DNA from: Limosilactobacillus rudii | Lineage (GTDB): Bacteria > Bacillota > Bacilli > Lactobacillales > Lactobacillaceae | Length of the DNA stretch: 64,000 nucleotides | Reading direction: 5' to 3' | NCBI RefSeq assembly: GCF_014145455.1 | Contig: NZ_JACIVB010000054.1 | Coordinates: 1 to 64,000 of the forward strand | Notes under the pieces: model-generated | Database searches by the model: none | What the model was told of the DNA's origin: nothing | What the model saw: the letters and a program-made list of their open reading frames with translations, nothing else | Made by a program: the position numbers and the translations under genes | Part shown: piece by piece, positions 36,518-44,917 of the stretch | Numbering within the stretch: position 1 is the stretch's first letter | Layout: each line of letters starts with the position of its first letter

Positions 36518-37220
36518 ATCTATATTCTTCAATACAATAACTTTTCTTATGGCAATTGCCACAAAAAAGATAACGGGTACTGGGTGTGTGTTTAGCAAAG
36601 AACCATTCCTTAAATGGCACTGTAAATTCATGGTGACACTGAGGACACAAGTATTGAGTATGTTGATAATAAAACAAGGTTATGCTCCAACTCAAAATCA
36701 AACAAATCACTATACCAATAATAAATAATAGGCTATTACTTAGACGTAAGAAAAAGTAAAAAATACTTACTAATATAAGCAAATCAATTAATATTCCAAC
36801 TAATATTAGTAAAATTCGCAAGGTCCTTAATTTTTTAACCTGACGCACCTTACTGAGAATATCTTGATTAAAATTCCCCGGGAAATCATCAAATTTTACT
36901 AAATGCTTTTCGAGATAATTAAGGCCTTTAAGCTGGTTTGATAAGTCCTTAATTTGGTAACTAATAGCATTTTGCCGTTGAGCAATTAATGATTTTAGGG
37001 TATTGTTATCGTTATCATTAATAATCTTCTGAATATCATTAAGGGTAAATCCTAGCTTTTTATAGATCAATATTTTTTGCAGTTGTCTAAGATCTTGGTT
37101 GCTATAATTACGAAGCCCGTTTGTAGTACGTTGGGCGTGTAAAAGCCCACGACGGTCATAATATTGGATTGTTCTAATAGAAACATTTGCTTTTTTTGCT
37201 AATTGACCACTGGTATACAT
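36516..37220 (-). CDS. MerR-family regulator fused to membrane helices and zinc ribbon
   Basis: A 234-residue protein. Residues 1-70 are a MerR winged helix-turn-helix (MYTSGQLAKKANVSIRTIQYYDRRGL); residues 75-110 form the dimer helix; two strongly hydrophobic segments follow (about 136-158 and 163-182). The C-terminus holds two CxxC pairs (CPQCHHEF and CGNCHKK) like a zinc ribbon. The usual effector-binding domain is missing. I start at the ATG at 37220, 8 bases after AAAGGAG, instead of the upstream GTG/ATG pair. The promoter has the stretched spacer typical of MerR control. Confidence 0.82.
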   Translation of the reverse strand: MYTSGQLAKKANVSIRTIQYYDRRGLLHAQRTTNGLRNYSNQDLRQLQKILIYKKLGFTLNDIQKIINDNDNNTLKSLIAQRQNAISYQIKDLSNQLKGLNYLEKHLVKFDDFPGNFNQDILSKVRQVKKLRTLRILLILVGILIDLLILVSIFYFFLRLSNSLLFIIGIVICLILSWSITLFYYQHTQYLCPQCHHEFTVPFKEWFFAKHTPSTRYLFCGNCHKKSYCIEEYR

Positions 37221-37241
37221 TATCATCACTCCTTTGATCTT

Positions 37242-37272
37242 AGTGTAAATGGTAACGTAAGGTAGCGGTCAA
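37242..37272 (-). promoter_or_regulatory. MerR-type promoter with 19-base spacer
   Basis: On the minus strand TTGACC (37272-37267) and TACACT (37247-37242) are separated by 19 bases. This over-long spacing is the hallmark of promoters activated by MerR proteins through DNA twisting, and suggests autoregulation. A clear dyad in the spacer is not obvious. Confidence 0.55.
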
Positions 37273-37277
37273 TATAA

Positions 37278-37313
37278 AAATGACATGTAACAAAGAAATT
37301 TTTTCGTTACATG
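37278..37313 (-). terminator. Candidate terminator of the cysK operon
   Basis: Stem CATGTAAC / GTTACATG (37313-37306 and 37291-37284) right after the cysK stop, with a TCATTTTT tail. Confidence 0.6.
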
Positions 37314-37322
37314 CCTAAAAAT

Positions 37323-38246
37323 TTAATAGTCAAATAATTCAGTTGAAAGGTAACGGTCACCGCCATCAGGGGCAACGGTAATTACTTTTTTACCTTTGCC
37401 AAGCTTCTTAGCAATTTCAATTGCGCCTTTGATATTGGCACCAGCAGAAATACCTACAAGGATACCTTCTTTATGACCGACTTCGCGAGCCATGGCAATT
37501 GCATCATCACTTTTAACTTCGAGGATACCGTCATAAATATCAGTGTCTAATACTTTGGGTACGAAACCAGCACTGATTCCTTGAATCTTGTGCTTGCCGC
37601 CTTTGCCTTCTTTTAATACTGGCGATTCTGCGGGCTCAAGGGCGTATACTTGAACATCGCTATTGGCATTTTTCAATGCACGACCGACACCAGTCAATGT
37701 ACCACCAGTACCGACACCGGCAACGAAAGCATCTGGAACTTCATTGCCAAAAGCTTCGAGAATTTCCTTTCCAGTTGTTTTTTCATGGATATCAGGGTTA
37801 GCAGGGTTATTAAATTGCATTGGCATGAAATACCCCTTCTCCTTTACTAGTTCTTCTGCTTTAGCAATTGATCCCTTCATTCCATCAGCACCGGGTGTCA
37901 GAACTAATTCAGCACCATAGCCCTGCATAAGTTTGCGCCGCTCAACACTCATTGTTTCAGGCATGGTAATTACAAGGTGGTACCCTTTAGCAGCAGCCAC
38001 CATCGCAAGACCAACACCGGTGTTTCCAGAGGTTGGTTCAACGATTGTGCCACCAGCTTGAAGCTTGCCAGCTTTCTCCGCAGCCTCCACCATTGCAAGG
38101 GCGATTCGGTCTTTGATTGAACCAGCTGGGTTAAAGAATTCTAGTTTGACATAAACATCGGCAGCGTCTTCAGGAACAACCCGGTTTAATTTTACGATGG
38201 GGGTATTACCGATTAAATTTGTGATTGAATTAGTGATTTCTGTCAT
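37323..38246 (-). CDS. cysK: Cysteine synthase (O-acetylserine sulfhydrylase)
   Basis: A 307-residue PLP enzyme forming L-cysteine from O-acetyl-L-serine and sulfide. Key sites are the PLP lysine in GSIKDRIA (near residue 43), the [11 protein letters not shown] substrate loop and the [10 protein letters not shown] phosphate loop. Full length. It is the second gene after the MetA-fold acyltransferase, with 5 bases between them, and both lie behind the Cys-codon leader peptide at 39185-39235. That regulation supports a biosynthetic role in cysteine supply. Confidence 0.95.
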   Translation of the reverse strand: MTEITNSITNLIGNTPIVKLNRVVPEDAADVYVKLEFFNPAGSIKDRIALAMVEAAEKAGKLQAGGTIVEPTSGNTGVGLAMVAAAKGYHLVITMPETMSVERRKLMQGYGAELVLTPGADGMKGSIAKAEELVKEKGYFMPMQFNNPANPDIHEKTTGKEILEAFGNEVPDAFVAGVGTGGTLTGVGRALKNANSDVQVYALEPAESPVLKEGKGGKHKIQGISAGFVPKVLDTDIYDGILEVKSDDAIAMAREVGHKEGILVGISAGANIKGAIEIAKKLGKGKKVITVAPDGGDRYLSTELFDY

Positions 38247-38251
38247 AGTAT

Positions 38252-39079
38252 CTACTCCTTTATCAATTGTTTTTCTTCTACATCTTTGGCAACGGTATGG
38301 AGCCAGTTATCAAAGAAAATCCGTTGGGTAGCTTCCCAGCTGAATTTCGGATCTTTCATATGAAGCGGATCACGAAAGTAGTTTTGCGGTTTTAAATATT
38401 CAACACCTGGATGAGCATTCCGTTCACGAAGGTATTCTTTTAATAGCGCATCACGACCATATTCGAGGTGGGAGAATAAGAAATATTGTTTTGCGTCCCG
38501 AGTACGGAATGAAAATAAATGATTTGATTCTGTAACTGCATTAACAATTAGCCGGTGATCATTAGTAATTTTTGCTAGGTCGAGTTCAGCATAGCGTGCG
38601 TGTGGTGCTAAAAACCCATTGGGTAAACCTGCTAGTAACGGATCGTTGTGTTCAAAATAATTATGGAAAACACCAAAGATTTTTTCTGATAACTGGTGTT
38701 TTGGAATATCATACAGGTAATTCGCAGCAGCCATTGCTCCCCAGCAGATATAGAGTTGGGGGATGTCCAGCTTAACTAGCTTATCAATTAATTGGTGGAC
38801 TTCATTGATATAAGTTATTTCGGTAAATGGAATTTGTTCAACAGGGGCGCCGGTTATGATAAATGCATCAAAATCTTGGACTTTCCTAAGATTAAGGGGC
38901 GCAGAAATTTGTTGAACAAGTTCAGGGACTGGTCGAGTTGAGTAATGGGTTTGCGGATATAGGTATTGGATATTTACATTAAAAGAACCAGCTTTAAGGA
39001 CCGTAGAAAAGCGCCGCTGGGTATCGACCTTATCGTGCATTAGATTGAGAATACCGATGTTTAAAGGGGTAGAGTTCAT
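38252..39079 (-). CDS. MetA-family acyltransferase, probable serine or homoserine O-acyltransferase
   Basis: A 275-residue enzyme of the homoserine O-succinyl/acetyltransferase (MetA) family. The catalytic Cys is in [14 protein letters not shown] and the His in [11 protein letters not shown], followed by the partner Glu of the triad family. By family it would acylate homoserine for methionine. Yet its operon partner is cysK, which needs O-acetylserine, no CysE gene is present in the window, and the leader senses Cys codons, so serine acylation is an attractive alternative. I start at the ATG at 39079 after GAGGTGAT; the GTG at 39088 lies in that site. Confidence 0.8.
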   Translation of the reverse strand: MNSTPLNIGILNLMHDKVDTQRRFSTVLKAGSFNVNIQYLYPQTHYSTRPVPELVQQISAPLNLRKVQDFDAFIITGAPVEQIPFTEITYINEVHQLIDKLVKLDIPQLYICWGAMAAANYLYDIPKHQLSEKIFGVFHNYFEHNDPLLAGLPNGFLAPHARYAELDLAKITNDHRLIVNAVTESNHLFSFRTRDAKQYFLFSHLEYGRDALLKEYLRERNAHPGVEYLKPQNYFRDPLHMKDPKFSWEATQRIFFDNWLHTVAKDVEEKQLIKE

Positions 39080-39105
39080 TGAAATCACCTCGATTAGATA
39101 TAACT

Positions 39106-39194
39106 AAAAAAACTGTTATTAAGCACTTTGTCTGGGAATTTTCCCACACTGAAACAGACGGGCTAGGACCCGCCTTAAAGATGCTTAACAACAG
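39106..39194 (-). terminator. Attenuator (regulated terminator) of the cysK operon
   Basis: On the minus strand CTGTTGTTAAGCA (39194-39182) pairs over 13 positions with TGCTTAATAACAG (39125-39113), one G-U included, and seven T's follow (39112-39106). The loop carries two inner hairpins: GGCGGG/CCCGTC (39174-39157) and one with GTCTG/CAGAC enclosing GGGAA/TTCCC. The 5' arm contains the two Cys codons and the stop of the leader peptide. Confidence 0.88.
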
Positions 39195-39235
39195 CTTTCT
39201 TGCAATTGGTAGTTATTAAATTGGTTTAGATTCAT
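39185..39235 (-). CDS. Cysteine-sensing leader peptide (16 aa, ends Cys-Cys)
   Basis: ATG at 39235 and TAA at 39187-39185, reading MNLNQFNNYQLQESCC. GAGGAG lies 9 bases upstream (39250-39245), preceded by a near-perfect promoter. The final two sense codons are TGT TGT and lie in the 5' arm of the terminator. If Cys-tRNA is short, a ribosome halted there would block the terminator and let transcription reach the acyltransferase and cysK genes; when cysteine is plentiful the ribosome finishes and leaves. This is seen in sequence; the mechanism is inferred from classical amino-acid attenuators. Confidence 0.82.
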   Translation of the reverse strand: MNLNQFNNYQLQESCC

Positions 39236-39282
39236 GAACGACATCTCCTCTTAATTCGGTCGTACTTATAAATAGTAACTAA

Positions 39283-39311
39283 ATTGTAACCGGTTAAGTA
39301 GAAAATGTCAA
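39283..39311 (-). promoter_or_regulatory. Promoter of the cysteine leader and acyltransferase-cysK operon
   Basis: TTGACA (39311-39306), 17-base spacer, TACAAT (39288-39283) on the minus strand; transcription would start near 39276, about 40 bases before the leader ATG. Confidence 0.82.
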
Positions 39312-39325
39312 TCTATTAGTCATAC

Positions 39326-41251
39326 TTATGCTTGGTTAACAATTTTACGGTACATTTTAGTGGTTAACCCGTAAATGATAAAGTAAAGGCAAAGAAGAAT
39401 GAGGGTGATCGTCAATGCGATAATGACCATTAGGTGTAAGTTATAAAAATTAAATTGAATCAGAATTTGGCGAATGGCAGGAATAGCAAAGCAAAGGTTA
39501 ATAATCGCACCGCCAACCGGTAACATAAAGACCATTAATACCTGACTGTGGATACTTTTAGTTGTTTCCTGTTCGCTTAAGCCAACTTGTTGCATTGTCT
39601 GGAAACGTTTTTTATCTTCGTAGCCTTCAGTGATTTGCTTAAAGTAGATTACTACAGTTGTTGTAATTCCTAGTGCTAAGCTAATTAGAATGCCGAGGAA
39701 GACGATTCCGCCGTATAAGCTGGTAAGGAGGCTTTGGATATTTATCCGTGAAGAGTAATTAGAGTTTTGTAGTCCTAGCCGAGCTTGAAGAGTATTTTCA
39801 AAGTTGATATGTGTTTTTTTATTGCCATTTAATTGGTAGTTAATCCCAGTAATGTTGATTGTACTGCTATTGTTAGGGAGCTTATTAGTTATTATAAAAA
39901 TTGGTGAGTAGATTGAGTGGCTAGGGTTAAAGTAATAATCAAAGTGAGCTAGCCTTTTAGCGTGATATTTTTGGGCACCAATTTGAAGGTTGCCGCTACG
40001 CTTTTTAGCTGGTGAATAGACGAGGGCTTCATTACTAGCTAGTTTTACATGGTTATTAGTGAGACGATTATAATTACTGGTTGTCATTGTGATAACGGAG
40101 CTAGTAGTCTTATTCGACATATTGTTAAGCGATCCTTCATTAACAAAACGGTTATTTTTCCAGTAACCATATTGCGGAGCACTAGTAGTAAATGATGTTG
40201 GTTTAGCTAAATGGGCATGATATTGTTTAGCAACTGTTGAGATAGTTGCTTTCTGTGCTTTAGATAATGGTTGGCTGGTAATAATGTTGATGTCTTTCGG
40301 GGCAAAAGAATTTACTGTGTCGTTGATGCCGGCATAGAGGGTTAGTGCTGTAAAGAGGGTTACTAAAATAGAACTACAAAGCAAACAAATTGTGGCAAGG
40401 CTAGCCCCATTTTGTTCCATTCGTTGTAACATGCCAGAAGTAGCAATAAAATGTCGTGGCTGGTAGTAGAAGTGCTTATTACGCTGGAGAAGTTTAAGCA
40501 CAATGATACTTCCAGCGATAAAGACAAGGTAGGTACCGATAACGACAAGAATTACGGCAAGCATGAAGGTTGAAAGAGCTGATATTTTGGGCTTTACAGT
40601 AATGGTTAGATAATAAGCCCATGCAAGTAGTCCTACGCCGAGAATGCCGGCAAATGTAAAGAATTTTCCATGCTGGGCAATTTTGCTAATTTGGGGATGC
40701 CATAGTTCTGTCGGCTTCATCTTTTGTAATTTAATTAGATCAATGATTATTAATAGGACAAAGAAACTACCGATGATAAAGACTGTCGATGTAATAGCAG
40801 GCCACTCGATCCACGACTGTGATAGTTGATCGATTTTTAGTAGGCGAGCAAAACCTAAGAAGGCAAGGCGGTCAAAGATAACACCAAAGAAGAGACCGAC
40901 GATTAAACTGATTACTAATAAGTAACATTTTTCAATAATTGTCAAGATTTGCAGGTTATGACTAGTCATTCCGAGCATACTATATAGGCCCATTTCTTGT
41001 TGTCGTTGTTGCCAGAGGAACCGATTAACGTAGACCATAAAGGCAAGGGTGACGAGGATAATAAACGTTGATCCGGTTTCCATTAAGACCTTTGTAACAG
41101 CGGCACTGGGTAATTTTTTTATGCTGCCATTAATAGCGACTGCTTTAAAAATATAATTAATGGCAACTAACATTGACATAGAAACGAGATAGGGGATATA
41201 TATCCTTAAATTACGCCTAAAACTAGAATTAATTAATTTGAAAAAGAGCAT
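39326..41251 (-). CDS. bceB: BceB-type ABC transporter permease (peptide antibiotic detoxification)
   Basis: A 641-residue permease with about ten helices in the BceB arrangement: FtsX-like helices 2-4 and 8-10, and a large extracellular domain of roughly 200 residues (about 310-515) between helices 7 and 8. In this family the large domain recognises cell-wall-active peptides such as bacitracin or nisin-like compounds, and the transporter both frees their lipid target and signals to the partner kinase. It lies 3 bases after bceA. The actual peptide cannot be read from sequence. Confidence 0.85.
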   Translation of the reverse strand: MLFFKLINSSFRRNLRIYIPYLVSMSMLVAINYIFKAVAINGSIKKLPSAAVTKVLMETGSTFIILVTLAFMVYVNRFLWQQRQQEMGLYSMLGMTSHNLQILTIIEKCYLLVISLIVGLFFGVIFDRLAFLGFARLLKIDQLSQSWIEWPAITSTVFIIGSFFVLLIIIDLIKLQKMKPTELWHPQISKIAQHGKFFTFAGILGVGLLAWAYYLTITVKPKISALSTFMLAVILVVIGTYLVFIAGSIIVLKLLQRNKHFYYQPRHFIATSGMLQRMEQNGASLATICLLCSSILVTLFTALTLYAGINDTVNSFAPKDINIITSQPLSKAQKATISTVAKQYHAHLAKPTSFTTSAPQYGYWKNNRFVNEGSLNNMSNKTTSSVITMTTSNYNRLTNNHVKLASNEALVYSPAKKRSGNLQIGAQKYHAKRLAHFDYYFNPSHSIYSPIFIITNKLPNNSSTINITGINYQLNGNKKTHINFENTLQARLGLQNSNYSSRINIQSLLTSLYGGIVFLGILISLALGITTTVVIYFKQITEGYEDKKRFQTMQQVGLSEQETTKSIHSQVLMVFMLPVGGAIINLCFAIPAIRQILIQFNFYNLHLMVIIALTITLILLCLYFIIYGLTTKMYRKIVNQA

Positions 41252-41254
41252 TAA

Positions 41255-42010
41255 TTATTCACCACCATTCGTGAGAGTCATCATTACTTGACTAATTTGT
41301 TGCTGGTATTCTTTTAGTGGTAAATCACCACGGTAAAGTTCGTGGTAGATTCGGCCATCCTTGATAAATAATGTTCGCTTAGCATGGCTAGCAGCAGCGG
41401 CACTGTGAGTAACCATGATGATTGTTTGCCCATTAGCATTAACATCGTCAAAAAGTTCAAGGATTTCATTACTAGTGTTAGAATCCAACGCACCGGTTGG
41501 CTCATCAGCAAGTAAAAGATCTGGATTAGTAATCAATGCCCGAGCAATGGCGATTCGTTGTTGTTGACCACCGGAGATTTCACCTGGGAAACGGTTAATG
41601 ATTTTTTCGATACGTAGCCGGTTAACGAGTGGTTTGATTCGCTTATCCATCACGTCAACGGGTGTTTTTGCAAGAACAAGTGGGAGATAAATATTATCCC
41701 GATTTGAAAGACTATCTAGTAAATTAAAATGCTGAAAAACAAAGCCAAGATGTTGGCGGCGATAACGAGCGGCATCATCTTTTGACAAGTTATTGAGGCT
41801 TTGACCGTTTAGAACTGCCTGACCACTGGTAGCCTGGTCAAGAGTAGCAATTATATTTAAGAGAGTACTTTTTCCCGCACCAGATTCCCCCATAATTGCA
41901 ACGTATTCTCCTTTCTCAACGCTGAAATTAATATCTTTTAAGGCTATTACAGGATTAGCTGAGTTTTGATTAAATACACGCTGAACGTGCTGAAGTTTTA
42001 ATAATGTCAT
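41255..42010 (-). CDS. bceA: BceA-type ABC transporter ATPase
   Basis: A 251-residue ABC ATPase of the MacB/LolD/BceA group: Walker A GESGAGKST, Q-loop FQHFNLL, signature ISGGQQQRIAIARAL, Walker B LLLADEPTGALD. It powers the BceB permease encoded next to it. AAAGGAA precedes the ATG. The gene is separated from the upstream kinase gene by a terminator and a promoter with a BceR-like box, so bceAB can be induced apart from bceRS. Confidence 0.88.
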   Translation of the reverse strand: MTLLKLQHVQRVFNQNSANPVIALKDINFSVEKGEYVAIMGESGAGKSTLLNIIATLDQATSGQAVLNGQSLNNLSKDDAARYRRQHLGFVFQHFNLLDSLSNRDNIYLPLVLAKTPVDVMDKRIKPLVNRLRIEKIINRFPGEISGGQQQRIAIARALITNPDLLLADEPTGALDSNTSNEILELFDDVNANGQTIIMVTHSAAAASHAKRTLFIKDGRIYHELYRGDLPLKEYQQQISQVMMTLTNGGE

Positions 42011-42054
42011 AATAAATTCCTTTCGAGCTAGCTGTTAAATTAATTTATGTATTT

Positions 42055-42106
42055 ATTATAAAAAGGTTCTACCCATCTTCCTACTTACAGAAGTGTGTAG
42101 AACCTT
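42055..42106 (-). promoter_or_regulatory. Overlapping bceRS terminator, BceR-like box and bceAB promoter
   Basis: AAGGTTCTAC / GTAGAACCTT (42106-42097 and 42072-42063) with T's forms a minus-strand terminator after bceS. Within its loop, ACACA-CTTC-TGTAA (42098-42085) resembles the BceR box TNACA-N4-TGTAA. Just downstream a TATAAT (42060-42055) gives a -10 for bceAB. The three signals are packed into about 50 bases. Confidence 0.6.
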
Positions 42107-42122
42107 ACGATTTTGTAAGATA

Positions 42123-43094
42123 TTAAACTTTATAGTTATCAGAATTAAAGGTCAAGCTAGCGGTAGTTCCTTCACCAATTGTTGATGTGACATTGATGGT
42201 AAAGTTTAATTGGTCAGTAACTTTTTTGACCAGGTATAATCCCATTCCCGTTGAAAGAGTTGTTTGGTGACCATTATGACCAGTAAAGCCATTCTCAAAG
42301 ATTCGGGGTAAATCATCAGTTAAGATTCCAATTCCATAATCTTTAATTTTTAGCGAATTAATTTCCCAGGAAATATCGATTGTACTTGTAGCAGAATACT
42401 TTATCGCATTGGAAAGTAGTTGTTCAATGCAAAATCGTAACCATTTACGATCAGTTAATACCGTAATATTTTTAAGATTATGAAGGATAGGCGTAAGCTG
42501 TTTGTTAATAAAGATAGCGGAGTTTTGCTGGATAACCTCATTGACTAGTTGCTCTAGATTAACCCATTGAAATGCAAAATCGTTATTATCCATTGCCAAC
42601 CGTTCGTCTGATAGTAATAAATTGAGATAATAATTGGCTTGATGGACATTAGCTTTAACTTCTTTGCTGGAAACAGTTGAACCATTTTCAGCAGCTGCAT
42701 TAAGACTAGTAAGATAATTTTTAATTTCGTGAACTAACAATTCAAGATGGTCAAATTGATTTTGTTGGGTAAGTCGGAGTTGGTGAATAGTGGTGTTAGT
42801 ATCGCGTTGGTTGTCTTTCAATAGTGTACTTAATTTTGCTTCTGTCGTATTTGTAGGGGTGAAGTCTTCAATGCGGTTTAAGTTGAGTCGCGAGCTTTTA
42901 TAGCTTGAAAAGCTCCAACTGGCGATTAAATAAACAATTAAAAGTGGCAAGGAAAAGCGAAAAAGGTCACCGAGGAGGATGGATGGAAGATTATACAGCA
43001 CAATAAGTAAATCAACTAATCCACACAAAATTAAATAGCAACCAATAACTGGTAGGGAGGAGCGTAATAATAGATAAAAATGTTTTTTATTCAT
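42123..43094 (-). CDS. bceS: BceS-type intramembrane-sensing histidine kinase
   Basis: A 323-residue kinase with two closely spaced N-terminal helices (about 9-34 and 43-62) and almost no outside loop, so it cannot sense a peptide by itself and relies on the BceAB transporter. The phospho-acceptor His is in LLVHEIKNYLTS; N-box NAIKYS, G1 DYGIGI and G2 GMGLYL motifs follow. I start at ATG 43094, 5 bases after GGTGAG; GTG 43100 is possible. It overlaps bceR by 8 bases. Confidence 0.86.
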   Translation of the reverse strand: MNKKHFYLLLRSSLPVIGCYLILCGLVDLLIVLYNLPSILLGDLFRFSLPLLIVYLIASWSFSSYKSSRLNLNRIEDFTPTNTTEAKLSTLLKDNQRDTNTTIHQLRLTQQNQFDHLELLVHEIKNYLTSLNAAAENGSTVSSKEVKANVHQANYYLNLLLSDERLAMDNNDFAFQWVNLEQLVNEVIQQNSAIFINKQLTPILHNLKNITVLTDRKWLRFCIEQLLSNAIKYSATSTIDISWEINSLKIKDYGIGILTDDLPRIFENGFTGHNGHQTTLSTGMGLYLVKKVTDQLNFTINVTSTIGEGTTASLTFNSDNYKV

Positions 43095-43767
43095 TTTCAC
43101 TCACCAACCGATAGCCAATTCCTCGTTCAGTAACAATACAATTTTCTAACCCGATAGTAGCAAGCTTTGTGCGTAGACGACTAATGTTAACATTAAGGGT
43201 GTTTTCGTTTAAGTATTTACCACCTTGCCACAGCCACTCGAGCAATTTCTCCTTAGTAACTGTTTGGGAGTGATTGGTAAGCAATACTTGGAACATGGCG
43301 CCCTCTGTTGGCGTTAATTGGGTAGTCCCGTTTTTATTGGTGAGCGTATTTGTCAATGAGTTAAAAACGCACCCATTCCACTTTATCTCGTTACTTTGGG
43401 TAGTGGGCTTACTACGTCGTAAAAGAGCCTGGACTTTTGCCAACATAACGGTCATTGAAAAAGGCTTCATTAGATAGTCATCTGCACCAGCAGCTACTGC
43501 ATGCATTACATTAGTATCAATGTCTGCAGCTGAGATAACGATGATCGGTACCTTATTGTGTTTGCGAACTTCCTGAATCCAATAAAACCCGTCAAAACTA
43601 GGGAGGGTAATATCGAATAAGATAATGTCTGGTTGAGTTGCGGATATTTCGCCGGCAACATTTTGCCAATCATTGATTGTTACAATTTCATATTGCCACT
43701 TTGTTAATTCACTTTTTATTGATTTAATAATTTCTGGATTGTCTTCAACGATAAATACTTTTGCCAT
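43087..43767 (-). CDS. bceR: BceR-type OmpR-family response regulator
   Basis: A 226-residue regulator: receiver domain with acidic pocket VEDN and phospho-acceptor Asp52 (LFDITLP), Thr/Ser and Lys switch residues further on (ISAAD, KPFS), then an OmpR-type winged helix (about 130-224, GIGYRLV near the end). It would be phosphorylated by the adjacent kinase and turn on bceAB through the box near 42090. First gene of the module. Confidence 0.9.
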   Translation of the reverse strand: MAKVFIVEDNPEIIKSIKSELTKWQYEIVTINDWQNVAGEISATQPDIILFDITLPSFDGFYWIQEVRKHNKVPIIVISAADIDTNVMHAVAAGADDYLMKPFSMTVMLAKVQALLRRSKPTTQSNEIKWNGCVFNSLTNTLTNKNGTTQLTPTEGAMFQVLLTNHSQTVTKEKLLEWLWQGGKYLNENTLNVNISRLRTKLATIGLENCIVTERGIGYRLVSENE

Positions 43768-43820
43768 AAAAATTCCTCGAAAATTAGTTTAACCACATAA
43801 TACATGAATTAAAGCTAAAA

Positions 43821-43861
43821 TAAAAACGAGGGTAGGGGTAAATGTTTCCCTTGCCCTCGTT
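43821..43861 (-). terminator. Intrinsic terminator after pnuC
   Basis: Stem AACGAGGG / CCCTCGTT (43861-43854 and 43832-43825) followed on the minus strand by TTTATTTT. Confidence 0.8.
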
Positions 43862-43920
43862 ATGCTATCATTAATTTTGAATTGCCCAGAAAAGCAGATA
43901 AATTTACCTGTCTGCATTTT

Positions 43921-44673
43921 TTATTCCAAGCCCATTTCTTTAGCGTATGCAGATTCTTCCTTGCTAAGACGTTGACGTTCCCGTTCGTTGTACCATGGTG
44001 AAATAGTAAAGGCGAGTACATCATTAATTAAGTAAATGGAACTATTAACAGCCATGGCAAGTGTTGCAGAACCTTGGCGGTAAGAAACAAACCATAATAC
44101 TATTTGGGCAAGTCCAGAAGCAAGCCACCAGAAGTATTGGTTGTTAAAGCGCAGGAAGCAGATAACACCGGCGGTTAAACTGATTGAGAAGCTAATTGCG
44201 TCAATCCATGGACGTGGGTCGTCTGTTAATGTTCCAATTAAATAGCCCGAAATAAAGTAGACAAGAATAGTTGCAATGATAGCAACCGACCACGAACGAG
44301 CATTAAACTTCCTGATTTTAGATGCCATGTTAACGTTCCAGTTAGCAGATAAAAGCACTGGTAAGTCAAGAGTAATTACATAAGCAATCTGCTCAGCAAT
44401 ACTTAAATAGTTTTTAGCACTGAAACCGGCAATGATAAAACAAATTGCCGACAGAATGCCAAGAAAACCATTAACTGACTTAGCGGCATTAATAGCCAGA
44501 ACGCACAATACACCAAGGGTAGTCCCAATAAAGGTAATAACAGTCACCCACGTAATTGGGGTACTAACTAATGTCATTACTTGGCAACCAAGACTGAAGA
44601 AAAATAAGTAATAATTTTGTTGAGGCCAGCCCTTTAATTGATGGGCGAGGAACTTTAGATAATTGCTAATCAT
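43921..44673 (-). CDS. pnuC: PnuC-type nicotinamide riboside/mononucleotide transporter
   Basis: A 250-residue membrane protein with seven to eight helices and the PnuC family layout; the segment WPWIDAISFSIS-like (DPRPWIDAISFSISL here) and WWLASGLAQIVLW match known vitamin-B3 carriers. It allows facilitated uptake of nicotinamide riboside for NAD synthesis, which suits lactobacilli that lack de novo NAD synthesis. GGGAGA precedes the ATG. The 240 bases upstream contain GTATCC/GGATAC inverted repeats that may be regulatory but I recognise no riboswitch. Confidence 0.85.
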   Translation of the reverse strand: MISNYLKFLAHQLKGWPQQNYYLFFFSLGCQVMTLVSTPITWVTVITFIGTTLGVLCVLAINAAKSVNGFLGILSAICFIIAGFSAKNYLSIAEQIAYVITLDLPVLLSANWNVNMASKIRKFNARSWSVAIIATILVYFISGYLIGTLTDDPRPWIDAISFSISLTAGVICFLRFNNQYFWWLASGLAQIVLWFVSYRQGSATLAMAVNSSIYLINDVLAFTISPWYNERERQRLSKEESAYAKEMGLE

Positions 44674-44917
44674 TAATAAATCTCCCTATACTATATATTG
44701 TATCCTGGTAATAATTATCAAGCTAGCTAGCACAATATGTTGTGGATACGAAAAAGCAACGTTTATTAGTATAGCGATTCGAATATAGGGATGCAATACT
44801 TAATTTTGTTCTTAATCGCCTGATTAGGGATAATGATTCGCAAAGAAACAGCATTAGGACTAAATATAATAAATCTAAAAATTTAAATTATAATATCAAG
44901 ATTATTGATTTTATTAA

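Noticed and set aside
44674-44917. GTATCC/GGATAC and GCTAGCTAGC palindromes upstream of pnuC as a riboswitch
   Set aside because: Only short stems in AT-rich DNA, no known NAD-riboswitch core recognised and no terminator; could be an operator but too weak to list.
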